A stretch of 51,409 nucleotides of DNA, taken from positions 1-51,409 of the forward strand of contig PNKH01000053.1 of the NCBI GenBank assembly GCA_013822345.1, read 5' to 3'. Position 1 is the stretch's first letter, and each line of letters opens with the position of its first letter. This stretch comes from Isosphaera sp. (lineage in GTDB: Bacteria > Planctomycetota > Planctomycetia > Gemmatales > Gemmataceae). A model generated the notes under the pieces. That model worked only from the letters and a program-made list of their open reading frames with translations. It had not been told where the DNA came from and did no database searches. Below are positions 1 to 10,658 of the stretch, one piece after another. Both the position numbers and the translations under genes were made by a program.

Positions 1-62
1 GTTACCTGGCCGCCCTGGACCGGTTCCTCGCCGCCCTCCCCCCGCCCGGCTCCGACCGGTAA
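1..62 (+). CDS. C-terminal end of an unidentified upstream protein (partial)
   Basis: From base 3 one frame reads YLAALDRFLAALPPPGSDR and stops at TAA (60-62). The composition and the ALDRFL run resemble the end of a kinase domain or its linker; the kinase that follows contains a similar ALDPFLP stretch at the end of its own catalytic domain. Only 19 residues are visible, so the identity is a guess and the gene may be something else. Confidence 0.45.
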   Translation, partial: YLAALDRFLAALPPPGSDR

Positions 63-168
63 GTTCCGACGACTGGCAACCCCGGCGATCCTGTCCTACG
101 GTTGTGCGGAAACTGCGCCCCCGCCCGGAACGGGCGGCCGGACCGTCGTTGCCCCAACCCGGTGCCGC

Positions 169-1581
169 ATGTCCGTCCCGAACTCGCCCGAGGAGCTCCT
201 CCAGCTGATCCGCAAGAGCGGGATGGTGGACGAGGGGCGGCTGGCGGCGTACCTGCGGCGGGGGTACGCCCGCGGGCCGGCCGCCGACGTCCGGGAGTTC
301 GCCGACGACCTGATCCGCGACGGGGTCCTCACCTACTTCCAGGCGGAGCAGTTCCTGCTCGGGAAGTGGCGCGGGTTCACCATCGGGAAGTACAAGCTGC
401 TGGAGCGGGTCGGGGTCGGCGGGATGGGCCAGGTGTTCCTGTGCGAGCACCTGTTCCTGCGGAAGCGGGTGGCGGTCAAGGTGCTGCCGCCGGCCAAGGC
501 CGAGCAGCCGGCGGCGCTGGGCCGGTTCTACCGCGAGGCCCGGGCGGCCGGGGCACTGGACCACCCGAACGTGGTCCGCACCCACGACATCGACCAGGAC
601 GGGACGCTGCACTTCATCGTCATGGACTACGTCGACGGGGCGAGCCTGTCGGAGGTGGTGAACAAGGTCGGGCCGCTCCCGGTCGGGCGGGCGGTGAGCT
701 ACGCCCGGCAGGCGGCCCTCGGCCTCGACTACGCGTTCCGCAACGGGATCATCCACCGGGACGTGAAGCCCGGGAACATCCTGGTCGACCGGCAGGGGAC
801 GGCCCGGGTGCTCGACCTCGGGCTGGCCCGGTTCGTCAACGACCACACCGACAACCTGACGGTCAAGTACGACGACAAGATCGTGCTCGGGACGGCCGAC
901 TACGTCGCCCCGGAGCAGGTGGCGAACAGCCACGCGGTGGACGTCCGGGCGGACGTGTACGCCCTCGGGGCGACCCTGTACTTCCTGCTGGCCGGGCAGC
1001 CGCCGTTCCCGACCGGGACGGTGTCGCAGAAGCTGCTGTGGCACCGGACGAAGGAGCCGGCCCCGCTCCGGTCGCTCCGCCCGGACGTGCCGGACGCCCT
1101 GGCCGCGGCCGTCGCCCGGATGATGGCGAAGGACCCGACGGCCCGGTTCCAGACCCCCGGCCAGGTGGCCGCCGCCCTCGACCCGTTCCTGCCGGACGAG
1201 GTGCCGCCGCCGGGGCCGGACGAGATGCCGGAGCTGAGCCCGGCGGCCGCCGAGGTGGCGGAGGAGATCGCGGCCGAGCCCGAGGCGGTCGCGGCCGCCG
1301 CCGAGACGGGGCGCGCGGTGGCCACCGCGCTGGCCGCCCCTCGGGCGGCCGCCGGCCCGTTCGCCGCCCCGGCCCCGTTCGGGCCGTCCGCCGCGTCGCC
1401 GTGGGGGCCGCCACCGGCCCGCCGCCCCGGCCCGGAGCGCCAGCCCCGCCGGTTGCCGGCCGAGATCACCCCGCCGCCGGCCGACGCCCCCCCGGCCCGT
1501 CAACCGGTGTCGTGGGCGCTGATCGCGGCCGTCGCCGTCGCGGTACTCGCCGTCGCCGCCCTGATCGTCACGAACATCTAA
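169..1581 (+). CDS. Membrane-anchored Hanks-type Ser/Thr protein kinase
   Basis: A 470-residue protein. Residues 1-75 form an all-helical N-terminal segment common on planctomycete kinases. The catalytic domain follows (about 75-345): glycine loop VGVGGMGQV near 81-89, the ATP-anchoring Lys in VAVKVL near 104, the catalytic loop HRDVKPGN near 195, and DLGLARF near 217, where DLG replaces the usual DFG. An APE-type motif (APEQ) follows. A Pro/Ala-rich linker leads to one transmembrane helix at the extreme C-terminus (about 448-470) that leaves almost no external domain, so the kinase is cytoplasmic and tail-anchored. The ATG at 169 was chosen because it gives a complete N-terminal segment; the ribosome site is weak. 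Substrates are unknown. The gene ends just before a large inverted repeat shared with the convergent DUF255 gene. Confidence 0.9.
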   Translation: MSVPNSPEELLQLIRKSGMVDEGRLAAYLRRGYARGPAADVREFADDLIRDGVLTYFQAEQFLLGKWRGFTIGKYKLLERVGVGGMGQVFLCEHLFLRKRVAVKVLPPAKAEQPAALGRFYREARAAGALDHPNVVRTHDIDQDGTLHFIVMDYVDGASLSEVVNKVGPLPVGRAVSYARQAALGLDYAFRNGIIHRDVKPGNILVDRQGTARVLDLGLARFVNDHTDNLTVKYDDKIVLGTADYVAPEQVANSHAVDVRADVYALGATLYFLLAGQPPFPTGTVSQKLLWHRTKEPAPLRSLRPDVPDALAAAVARMMAKDPTARFQTPGQVAAALDPFLPDEVPPPGPDEMPELSPAAAEVAEEIAAEPEAVAAAAETGRAVATALAAPRAAAGPFAAPAPFGPSAASPWGPPPARRPGPERQPRRLPAEITPPPADAPPARQPVSWALIAAVAVAVLAVAALIVTNI

Positions 1582-1590
1582 CGGCGGGTG

Positions 1591-1689
1591 GTAGGGTGGG
1601 CCGAGCCCGGCGCTTCGCCGGGCGAGTCCCACCAGACGTAGGCGGAGGTGGGACTCGCCCGGCGAAGCGCCGGGCGAGTCCCACCCTAC
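1591..1689. repeat. Long inverted repeat between convergent genes (GTAGGGTGGG family)
   Basis: Arms of 43 bp at 1591-1633 and 1647-1689 are complementary except for a short mismatch block, with a 13-base loop. Each arm contains its own smaller palindrome (CCCGGCG-ctt-CGCCGGG). It sits between two converging stop codons, so transcripts from either side would fold into a strong stem and it may act as a two-way terminator. A close copy with the same outer sequence lies at 48826-48920, which marks it as a dispersed repeat and not just a local terminator. Confidence 0.85.
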
Positions 1690-1701
1690 GACTTCGACCC
1701 G

Positions 1702-4056
1702 TCACTTCACCTTGAGCGTCGACGGCAAGAGGCACGTCCCCTCCTTGCACGCCACCACCTTCACCCGCACCTCCACCTCGCCGTCCGCGGCGGCGAAGCT
1801 GCCGGTGATCGTCACCGTCCCCTCGTAGATCGCGTGCTTGTCTTTCCCCTCGCCCGTCTCCTTCCCCTTCGGGTACACCGGCACCGACTTCACCTCCTTG
1901 CCGCCGACGAACACCGCCACCGCCGTCTCGGCGTCGGCGAGCGTCTCGTTCCCGACCGGGTTGGCGTAGACGTGCCACCCCGCCGCCACCGTCAGCGTCA
2001 GGGTGAACGACCGCCGGCCGCCCGCCGCCGGGTCGAGTTTCAGCGCGGCGGTCATCACGTCGGCCGACAGCCGCGGGTTCTTCGGCGGGTCGACCTTCCC
2101 CGGGGGCGGCCCGGCCACGTCGCCGGCGGCCAACAACTCGTCCAGGCACTGGGCCATCGTCGCCAGCGACGCCGGGTTCGTCCGCAGGGTCAGGGCGAAC
2201 CCCTTGACCGTCTTCTCGCACCGCTCCCGGTACGCCTTGTCGCCGGTCTTCGCGGCCAGGCGGAGGAGGTTCCGGGCGGTCTGCGAGTTGCCGGCCGGCT
2301 GCACCCCGTCGTACGCGTCCTTCCCGCGGGCGAACAGCTTCTCCCCGTCGCTCGGGGTGTAGAAGAACCCCGGCCGGTCGCCGTCCCCGTGGAACCTGAC
2401 CGACAGGTCGGTCAGCTCCTTCGCCGCGTCCAGCCACCGCTTGTCGCCGGTCGCGTCGTGCAGGTTCAGCAGGCCGTGGGTCAGGTACGCGTAGTCGTCG
2501 AGGAAGGCGGTGCCGCGGGCGGCCGGCTTCTCGCCCGGCACCGCCGCGTACAGCCGGAACAGCCGGCCGTCCTTGTCCCGCATCTTGGTCAGCACGAAGT
2601 CGGCGGCGGCGGCCGCGGCGGCGACCCACTCCTTGTTCCCGAACACCTGGCCGGCCCGGGCGTACCCGGCGATCATCTGCCCGTTCCAGGCCGCGATCAC
2701 CTTGGTGTCGAGGAACGGCTTCTCCCGCTTCGCCCGGACGTCGAACAGCTTCTGCTTCAGCGGTTCGAGCTTCGCCAGCAGCTCGGCCTCGGTCAGCTTG
2801 CGGTCCGTGGCGACCTCGGCGAGCGGCTTCGGCAGCCGGAGGATGTGGAACTTCCCCTCGAAGTTCGGGGCGTCGACCCCGTAGACCGCGTTGAAGAACC
2901 CGGCGTCGGCCCCGAGAACCTTGACGATCTCGTCCTTCGTCCAGACGTAGAACTCGCCCTCCTGGTGGTTGGTGTCGGCGTCGAGGGCGGAGTAGAACCC
3001 GCCGCCCGGGCCGGTCATCTCCCGCTTGACGAACGCGAGCGTCTCGGCGACCACCCGCTTGTACAGCGGGTCGGGGGTGGCGGCGAACGCGTCGGAGTAC
3101 AGCTCGGCGAGCTGGGCGTTGTCGTACAGCATCTTCTCGAAGTGCGGGACGGTCCACGTCCGCTCGGTGCTGTACCGGTGGAACCCGCCGCCGAGGTGGT
3201 CGTAGATGCCGCCCTCGGCCATCTTCCGCAGGGTCAGGTGAACGGCCTTGGCCAGGTCGTCCTTCCCCTTCCGCTTCGACTGCCCGAGGAGGAACTGCCA
3301 GACCGGCGGGCGGGGGAACTTCGTCCCCTGGAACTTCCGGGCCGGGCTGCCGACCCCGCCGTACTCGGGGTCGAACTCGAACCCGTCGGCGGCGCCGTCC
3401 ACGAGTTCGCGGTCGAGCTTGACGATGGCGATGAGCCGGGAGTTGCGGTCGAGGGCGTCGGCGGTCAGGGTGGCGATGTGGTCGGCCTGCTTCTCCAGCC
3501 CGGCCCGGTCCTTGTCCAGCTCGACCACCTTGGCCAGGATCGACTTCATCCCGGGGATGGTGTCGTCGCCGACCTTCTTGTCCTCCGGCGGGAAGTAGGT
3601 GCCGCCGAAGATCGGCTTGCCGTCCGGGGTGAGGAACATGGTGAGCGGCCACCCGCCCTGCTGGCCGACGACGGTCAGGGCGGTCATGTAAATGTCGTCG
3701 AGGTCCGGCCGCTCCTCCCGGTCGACCTTCACGCAGACGAAGTGCTGGTTCAGGAGCTTGGCGATCTCGGGGGAGGCGAACGACTCCCGCTCCATGACGT
3801 GGCACCAGTGGCAGGCCGAGTACCCGACGCTGAGGAAGATCAGCTTGTTCTCCTTCTTCGCCTTGGCGAACGCGTCCGGCCCCCAGGGATACCAGTCGAC
3901 CGGGTTGTGGGCGTGCTGCAGCAGGTACGGGCTGCTCTCCTTGGCGAGCCGGTTCGGCGGCCCTTTGGGGGCGTCCTTCTTGGGCTCGTCGGCCGGGGCG
4001 GGGGTCAGGGCGACGGCGGCCGTCAGGGCGGCCAGGCCGAGCGGGCGGAGGAGCAT
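1702..4056 (-). CDS. DUF255 thioredoxin-domain protein (YyaL/SSP411-like) with DsbD-like C-terminus
   Basis: A 784-residue protein. The ATG at 4056 gives a signal-peptide-like N-terminus ([17 protein letters not shown], then an Ala-rich cleavage region), so export is likely. Next comes the family hallmark: [15 protein letters not shown] and, in the thioredoxin fold, the redox motif SACHWCHVM, followed by DREERPDL. The middle is the long alpha/alpha-barrel part of the YyaL/spermatogenesis-associated-20 family ([16 protein letters not shown]). The last 100 or so residues are not usual for the family and resemble the N-terminal DsbD interchange domain: a beta-sandwich pattern with GWHVYANP and two Cys spaced as in [11 protein letters not shown] periplasmic role in disulfide or sugar-related chemistry is inferred; the biochemical function of DUF255 is unsettled. 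The stop lies 12 bases beyond the inverted repeat. Confidence 0.88.
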   Translation of the reverse strand: MLLRPLGLAALTAAVALTPAPADEPKKDAPKGPPNRLAKESSPYLLQHAHNPVDWYPWGPDAFAKAKKENKLIFLSVGYSACHWCHVMERESFASPEIAKLLNQHFVCVKVDREERPDLDDIYMTALTVVGQQGGWPLTMFLTPDGKPIFGGTYFPPEDKKVGDDTIPGMKSILAKVVELDKDRAGLEKQADHIATLTADALDRNSRLIAIVKLDRELVDGAADGFEFDPEYGGVGSPARKFQGTKFPRPPVWQFLLGQSKRKGKDDLAKAVHLTLRKMAEGGIYDHLGGGFHRYSTERTWTVPHFEKMLYDNAQLAELYSDAFAATPDPLYKRVVAETLAFVKREMTGPGGGFYSALDADTNHQEGEFYVWTKDEIVKVLGADAGFFNAVYGVDAPNFEGKFHILRLPKPLAEVATDRKLTEAELLAKLEPLKQKLFDVRAKREKPFLDTKVIAAWNGQMIAGYARAGQVFGNKEWVAAAAAAADFVLTKMRDKDGRLFRLYAAVPGEKPAARGTAFLDDYAYLTHGLLNLHDATGDKRWLDAAKELTDLSVRFHGDGDRPGFFYTPSDGEKLFARGKDAYDGVQPAGNSQTARNLLRLAAKTGDKAYRERCEKTVKGFALTLRTNPASLATMAQCLDELLAAGDVAGPPPGKVDPPKNPRLSADVMTAALKLDPAAGGRRSFTLTLTVAAGWHVYANPVGNETLADAETAVAVFVGGKEVKSVPVYPKGKETGEGKDKHAIYEGTVTITGSFAAADGEVEVRVKVVACKEGTCLLPSTLKVK

Positions 4057-4133
4057 GGCGGGTCTCCGGGGAGGGCACGGGGAATGATATGCGGCGGCCC
4101 ACACGCCGTGTTCGCTTGACCCGCGCGGTGCGG

Positions 4134-4139
4134 TATAAT
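4134..4139 (+). promoter_or_regulatory. Candidate -10 box for the secreted-protein gene at 4177
   Basis: A perfect TATAAT stands out in GC-rich DNA 38 bases before the ATG at 4177. A TTGACC lies upstream at 4116-4121, but the gap of 12 is too short for a standard pairing, so the -35 element is uncertain. Confidence 0.4.
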
Positions 4140-4176
4140 CGCGCCACCTGCCAGCCCTCCCCCACCAGGTCCCGCC

Positions 4177-5055
4177 ATGACCCCCCTCGCCCGTGTCGCG
4201 GTGTTCGCCCTCCTCCTCCCGGCCGCCCACGCCCAGGACGCCAAGTTCGACGCGGCCAAGGCCAGGGCGACCGCCGCCGCCAACCTGAAGAAGGCCGGGG
4301 TCGGCAAGCCGACCGTACACGAGACCGGCCAGTTCGTCCTCGCCACCACCCTGCCGGAGGAGAAGGCCAAGGCGCTCGGCGAGGTGCTGGAGAAGGTCGT
4401 CCCGGTCGCCCGGAAGGCGGCCCAACTGGAGGCGAAGGAGCAGCCGTGGAAGGGGAAGCTGACCGTCTACTACCTGCCCGACGGGTCCGACTTCAAGGGG
4501 TTCTTCCGGAACGTCGTGATGGACCAGCCGGGCGGCACCTACTACAGCCTGCGCGGGGACGAGCCGTTCCTGGTGGACCCGGCGGACGTGCCGGCGAAGG
4601 CGACCGAGGCGGACCAGTTCGCGGCCGCCGCGGCCGTCGTCGCCGGGGCGGTGCTGAAGGGGAAGGCCGGCACCGCCGCGCTGCCGGACTGGCTGACCGA
4701 CGGGTTCGGCCGGGTCGCCGCGGCCCGGGCCGAGGGGCTCGCGTCGAAGCGGTACCAGGCGTACAAGGCGGCGTCACGGGCGCTGGCGTTCGGGCCGAAG
4801 GGGGGAAAGCCGCCGGCCGTCACCGAGCTGTGGGCCGAGACGAAGCCGGCGGGGGCGGAGGTGCTGGCGGCCAGCTTCGCCGACTACCTCGCGTTCGGCC
4901 CCGGCGCGGCGAACTTCCCGAAGTTGGTGGCCGGGTTCCGCCCGGACGAGAACGGCAACACCCCCGCTCCCGCGGCGGCGTTCGAGGCGGCCGGGTGGAA
5001 GGACCTCGGGATGCTCGACGCGGCGTGGCGGAAGTGGGCGGCGACCGGGAAGTGA
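4177..5055 (+). CDS. Secreted protein of unknown function, peptidase-MA-like fold possible
   Basis: A 292-residue protein starting with a signal peptide ([18 protein letters not shown]). I do not recognise a named family. The segment [16 protein letters not shown] (about residue 167) resembles the helix after the zinc site in gluzincin-like DUF1570-type proteins (WxxEG pattern), but no HExxH motif is present anywhere, so it would be a non-catalytic relative if related at all. The C-terminal third is Ala/Gly-rich with [13 protein letters not shown] at the end. It is transcribed alone, divergent from DUF255 and convergent with the SixA-like gene; its stop codon forms the first bases of a 41-bp inverted-repeat arm. 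Confidence 0.75.
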   Translation: MTPLARVAVFALLLPAAHAQDAKFDAAKARATAAANLKKAGVGKPTVHETGQFVLATTLPEEKAKALGEVLEKVVPVARKAAQLEAKEQPWKGKLTVYYLPDGSDFKGFFRNVVMDQPGGTYYSLRGDEPFLVDPADVPAKATEADQFAAAAAVVAGAVLKGKAGTAALPDWLTDGFGRVAAARAEGLASKRYQAYKAASRALAFGPKGGKPPAVTELWAETKPAGAEVLAASFADYLAFGPGAANFPKLVAGFRPDENGNTPAPAAAFEAAGWKDLGMLDAAWRKWAATGK

Positions 5056-5152
5056 AGAGAGGGGGTGAACGGGTGAGCGGGTGAAGGGGTGACAAGACCG
5101 GTGTTGTCTTCGTCACCCCTTCACCCGCTCACCCGTTCACCCCCTCTCTTCA
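5053..5152. terminator. Perfect 41-bp inverted repeat, putative bidirectional terminator
   Basis: Arms at 5053-5093 and 5112-5152 are perfectly complementary. The stem continues inward with AAGAC/GTCTT around a one-base bulge, leaving a loop of about 7. The arms contain the stop codons of both converging genes (TGA at 5053 on the plus strand; the stop of the SixA-like gene at 5137-5139 on the minus strand). The arm is built of repeated GGGTGA units (GGTGAACGGGTGAGCGGGTG), unlike the flanking coding sequence. No U-tract follows. Confidence 0.7.
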
Positions 5153-5664
5153 GAGTACCACGAGGGCGTCACCACCCACTCCAGCACCCCGGTCCCGGGG
5201 CCGGGGTCGCCGTCGAACCGGACGCACGCGGCCGCCGCCTTCGCCAGCCCGACCGTCCCCGGGGCGGCCTTGAGCAGCCACTCCAGGTAGCCCCCCAGGT
5301 CCGGCATGTGCCCGACCGCCGCCACCGCCTTCTCGGCGTGCGACGGGAACCGCGGGCCGAACGCCGGCAGCCCGGCCAGGAACCCGGACAGCCGCGCCGG
5401 CTTCAGCCGGCCCGGGGCCAGCTCGTCGCACGTCACCGGGCGGGCCTCCGGGTTCCACACCGCCAGCAACTCGGCGGCCGTCTGGTACGCCCGGACCAGC
5501 GGGCTGGTCGCGACCGCGTCCACCGCCAGGCCGCGGCGGGCGAACGCCCCGGCCAGGGCCCGGCAGTGCCCCCGGCCGAGGGCGGTCAGCGGCCGGTCGA
5601 AGTCGCCCGCCACCCCGCCCCCCGCCTCCCCCGCCTCCGCGTGCCGGATCAGGTACAGCAACAT
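5137..5664 (-). CDS. Histidine phosphatase family protein, SixA-like phosphohistidine phosphatase
   Basis: A 175-residue protein, the usual length for SixA. It opens with MLLYLIRHAEAG, the RHxE phosphohistidine motif, so His8 should be the phospho-acceptor. The second catalytic His lies in VAAVGHMPDLGGYLEWLL, where GHMPDL matches the SixA GHNPxL pattern. SP(L)VRAYQTA, near residue 55, matches the family S-x-x-x-R-A-x-Q-T block. SixA removes phosphate from His of phosphotransfer proteins in two-component relays; cytoplasmic location is expected because there is no signal peptide. The target relay cannot be read from the neighbourhood. The last three codons lie inside the inverted repeat shared with the previous gene. 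Confidence 0.87.
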   Translation of the reverse strand: MLLYLIRHAEAGEAGGGVAGDFDRPLTALGRGHCRALAGAFARRGLAVDAVATSPLVRAYQTAAELLAVWNPEARPVTCDELAPGRLKPARLSGFLAGLPAFGPRFPSHAEKAVAAVGHMPDLGGYLEWLLKAAPGTVGLAKAAAACVRFDGDPGPGTGVLEWVVTPSWYSEERG

Positions 5665-5859
5665 CCCGGACTCCTGCGTCGCACGGCCCCGTCCCGCACG
5701 CTACAACCCACCCGCCCCGGCGTCGACGGGAGAATCGGAGCCGGGCCCCTCACAACCTTCACACATCCCAACCCCGGCTCCCCTTCCGACGGCCGGCCCG
5801 AACCCGTAAATTAACCGGAGCGCTCCACCCACCCGGCCGAAGGACCTGCGAACCCCTCC

Positions 5860-7689
<1,830 letters not shown>

Positions 7690-7709
7690 GCCAGCGGCCC
7701 GCGCCCCGT

Positions 7710-9500
7710 CTACTTCACCTTGCGGTACAGCCGCCAGCGGTCGCCGGGGGCGTCACCGCCCGTGACCAGCCGCCACCCCGGGACATCCCGGCCGGCGCGG
7801 AAGTCGCCCTCGGGGTCGAGCCCGGGGGCGGACAGGGTCAGCACCGCCCACTCGTCGAGCAACACGTAGTCGGCCCCGGCCCGGGCCAGCACCCCCACGA
7901 ACGACTCACCCGGCTGCCGCCCCGTGGTGATCAGGGTCGGCGTGTCGAGGTACTTCCCGCCCCCGGCCGCGAGCAGCGGGTGGGCGTAGGCCACCGTCAC
8001 CGAGCTGGTGGCGACCACCGTCTGCCCCGGCCGGTTCACCTCGTCCCGGTGGGCCCACAGCCGGCGGACGGCGTCGGCGTGGGTCTGCGGCTCGGTCACC
8101 GCGGCCGCGGCGTAGTACCGCGGGGCCGCGACCACCGCCCCGACCATCAGCAGCGGCAGGGCCAGGCGGACCCGGCCGAGCAGCCGCCACCGCGCCCCGA
8201 CCGCCGCCGCCGCCGCCCCGGTCAGGGCCATCAGCACCACCCCGAACGCCAGCAGGTAGCTCGGCCGCGGCCGCTGGGTGAGGATCACGAGCGGGACGAC
8301 GGCGGCGACCGCGAACATCGCCGCCCACCCGACCGCCCGCCACGCCGGCGTCCGTTCGCCACCCTCCCGCCGGGCACGCCGGGCGCAGCACGCCCCGGCC
8401 GCCCAGACCCCCAGCACCAGGACCGACCCGGCCACCGCCCGCCGGCTGTTCAGCCGGGGCAGGACGCGGTGGTCGTAGTCCGGCGAGACCGACCCGGCGG
8501 CCCGGTTGAACAGCAGCAGTTGGAGCCCGTTCGGAGTGAGCGACAGGTTCCACGTGAAGTGCTCCCACACCGCCGCCGGGTTCGCCGCGACCATCTCCCG
8601 CAAGGACGGCTCGCGGCTCCCGAAGTGCTCCTGCATCAGCCCGTGGCACTCGACCCACGGGCTGAGCGTCCACTCCGGGTGCCGCTGCTGGTGCCCGAAC
8701 GCGTACACCTGGGCCATGTTCAGCGTGTGCTTCTCCTTGAGCGCCCCGCGCAGCTCCGGGTACTTCAGGTACGACGCGGCGTAGGTCGCGTAAACGACCG
8801 CCGCGGCCGCGGCCAGGGCGGTCGCGTACGCCACCGCCGTCCGCCACCGCCCGGGCCCGTCCCCGCGCCCGGCCCGCCGCCACTCGTACCCGACCAGCAC
8901 CAGCCCGAGCAGCCCGAACGCGACCGACAGCTCGTTCCGGACGAGCACCGCCGACGCCCCGAGCACGGCCAGCCCCGCCCCCCGCCGCCACGGCCCGGCC
9001 GCGGTCAGGAACAGGAGCCACGACGCGAGCACCGGGATGACCGCGAACAGGTGCACCTCGTACAGGGTGTTGAACACGATCGGCAGGCACGCCCACCACG
9101 CCGCGCAGGCCCACGCCACCCCCGGCGGGAGGAGCTGGCGGAGCACGGCGAGCACCAGCACCGCGGCGGCCACGACGATCACCAGCCGGTGCGCGAACGT
9201 GGCCCAGACCGGGTCCGGGTTGAGGAACAAGAACGACCCGTAGAACGCGGTGTACAGCGGGGACCAGATGACGTTCACCTCCCCGCCGGCGTACCACCGG
9301 TACGCGTCCGCGAAGTACGACATGGTGTCGCCGACGGTCACGTCCCGGAGGGCCCACATCCCCCAGACGACCTTCAGCTGGAGGGCCAGGAGCAGGGCGA
9401 ACGCCACCGGCCGCGACTCGAACGCCGCCACCACCCGCCCCCAGGCGCCGGCCAGGGCCGGCCGACCGGCCGTGAGCCGTAGCCGCGGGACCGTGTTCAT
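7710..9500 (-). CDS. Polytopic membrane protein, GT-C (PMT/ArnT-like) glycosyltransferase-type
   Basis: A 596-residue protein with roughly ten hydrophobic helices. The first loop after TM1 contains the acidic segment RDVTVGDTMSYFADA, in the position where GT-C enzymes carry their catalytic Asp. Later loops hold ALKEKHTLNMAQVYAFGHQ and a Trp/His-rich stretch. The C-terminal 120 residues (after about 480) are soluble and look like the globular domain of PMT-like proteins. These features suggest transfer of a sugar from a polyprenyl-phosphate donor on the outer membrane face. The next gene upstream encodes a dolichol-phosphate-mannose-synthase-like GT2, which fits a donor-maker/donor-user pair, but the two are not translationally coupled (46-base gap). 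No specific substrate can be inferred. Confidence 0.72.
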   Translation of the reverse strand: MNTVPRLRLTAGRPALAGAWGRVVAAFESRPVAFALLLALQLKVVWGMWALRDVTVGDTMSYFADAYRWYAGGEVNVIWSPLYTAFYGSFLFLNPDPVWATFAHRLVIVVAAAVLVLAVLRQLLPPGVAWACAAWWACLPIVFNTLYEVHLFAVIPVLASWLLFLTAAGPWRRGAGLAVLGASAVLVRNELSVAFGLLGLVLVGYEWRRAGRGDGPGRWRTAVAYATALAAAAAVVYATYAASYLKYPELRGALKEKHTLNMAQVYAFGHQQRHPEWTLSPWVECHGLMQEHFGSREPSLREMVAANPAAVWEHFTWNLSLTPNGLQLLLFNRAAGSVSPDYDHRVLPRLNSRRAVAGSVLVLGVWAAGACCARRARREGGERTPAWRAVGWAAMFAVAAVVPLVILTQRPRPSYLLAFGVVLMALTGAAAAAVGARWRLLGRVRLALPLLMVGAVVAAPRYYAAAAVTEPQTHADAVRRLWAHRDEVNRPGQTVVATSSVTVAYAHPLLAAGGGKYLDTPTLITTGRQPGESFVGVLARAGADYVLLDEWAVLTLSAPGLDPEGDFRAGRDVPGWRLVTGGDAPGDRWRLYRKVK

Positions 9501-9545
9501 CGGGCGCCCTCGCGCGCGTGGGTCTGGTACCGTTCGGACAACCCG

Positions 9546-10658
9546 TCACGCCGCCGGGCGGTAGACGCGCGGCTCGACCTCGGCCGCCGGCACCGCCCGC
9601 ACCTTCGGCCGTCCGACCAGCACCGTCTGGTACCCGAGCAGCGACGGCATCAGCCAGGTGAACCCGCCCAGCACCCGGTTCAGGGCCACCATCAGCGGGT
9701 TCTTCGGGTCCAGCCCGAGCACCAGCTCCAGCGGCATCACCGTCTGCCGCTGCTCCACCACCTCGTACCCGCACTCCTCCAGCAGCCGGCGGGCGCTCTT
9801 GCGGGTGAAGAACCGCAGGTGGGTGCGGTCCAGGATGCCGCGCGGAGTGTACTCGAACCGGCCGAACAGGAGCGCCAGCCGGACGGTCACGTTCGCCACG
9901 TTCGGGACCGACACCGCCACCCGGCCGTGCGGCTTCAGGAGCGGCAGGCAGTCCCGCAGCAGCTGCTCCGGCGCCCGCAGGTGCTCGAGCACGTCCTGCA
10001 GCATGATCAGGTCGAACTCCCGGCCGGCGAGCGCCCGCCTCGCCCCGGCGAGCCCGCCGTCGAGGTCGGCCGGGACGTACCTCTCCATCGCGTCGGCCCG
10101 GGCCGCCTCCGGCAGGATGTCGATCCCGACCACCCGATTCCCGGCCTCCGCCAGCCGGGCCGCGAAGTGTCCCTCCCCGCACCCGACGTCCAGCACCTCC
10201 TGCCCCTGCCCGGCGAGGCGGCGGAAGAAGTCGTGACTGGAGTACCGCGACTCCTTCAGCGGGTAGTGCGGGGCGAACTCGGCGTACTCCGGGGCGGTCT
10301 GCCGGCCGGCCAGCGTCCGCCGGTACCGGCGGACCGCGAGGAACACGTCCTTCGCGTACTTGAACCCGTTCACGTAGCAGATCTCGCCGCCGTAGTACGT
10401 CGGGATCGGCACCTCTTTAATGCGCAGCCCCTGGTGGTGGAGCTTGATGATGATTTGGGTGTCGAAGTGGAAGTCCTGGGTCATCCGGGAGAAGTCGACC
10501 TTCCGCAGGGCGTGCAGGCTGTACGCCCGATACCCGGAGTGGAACTCCTTCAGCGACATCCCGAGGAAGTGGTTCGCGTACCTGGTCAGCACCTTGTTCC
10601 CGAGGTACTTGTACAGCGGCATCCCGCCCTTCAGCGGCCCGCCGTAGTCCGGCATCAT
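9546..10658 (-). CDS. C-terminal part of GT2 glycosyltransferase fused to class I SAM methyltransferase (downstream of a frameshift)
   Basis: Residues 1-115 (MMPDYGGPLKGGMPLYKYLG..., with LKEFHSGYRAYS and FDTQIIIKL) are the back half of a DPM1-like GT2 domain and lack its front. The rest is a methyltransferase: motif I VLDVGCGEGHFAARL, motif II VVGIDI, motif IV LIMLQDVLEHL, and post-IV VSVPNVANVTVR with the FFTRKSARRLLEECGY block typical of Methyltransf_11/23. The missing front half is encoded directly upstream in the -1 related frame (10659-11160). Removing one C from CCC at 10659-10661 restores the continuous reading VFGSRMMPDYGG, the normal order in this family. So this piece is probably one gene of about 538 codons, interrupted by a single-base change or a sequencing error. 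Confidence 0.82.
   Translation of the reverse strand: MMPDYGGPLKGGMPLYKYLGNKVLTRYANHFLGMSLKEFHSGYRAYSLHALRKVDFSRMTQDFHFDTQIIIKLHHQGLRIKEVPIPTYYGGEICYVNGFKYAKDVFLAVRRYRRTLAGRQTAPEYAEFAPHYPLKESRYSSHDFFRRLAGQGQEVLDVGCGEGHFAARLAEAGNRVVGIDILPEAARADAMERYVPADLDGGLAGARRALAGREFDLIMLQDVLEHLRAPEQLLRDCLPLLKPHGRVAVSVPNVANVTVRLALLFGRFEYTPRGILDRTHLRFFTRKSARRLLEECGYEVVEQRQTVMPLELVLGLDPKNPLMVALNRVLGGFTWLMPSLLGYQTVLVGRPKVRAVPAAEVEPRVYRPAA

Noticed and set aside
863-1469. Long minus-strand open frames within the first kinase gene
   Set aside because: They are Arg/Pro/Ala-rich and lie antisense to a clear kinase domain; in DNA of this GC content such frames arise by chance.
4116-4139. Complete sigma-70 promoter TTGACC...TATAAT
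   Set aside because: The 12-base spacer is too short for a functional pair; only the -10 box is kept as a candidate.
4177-5055. Metallopeptidase call for the secreted protein
   Set aside because: The WxxxG-type helix is suggestive, but no HExxH zinc site exists, so a peptidase function is not supported.
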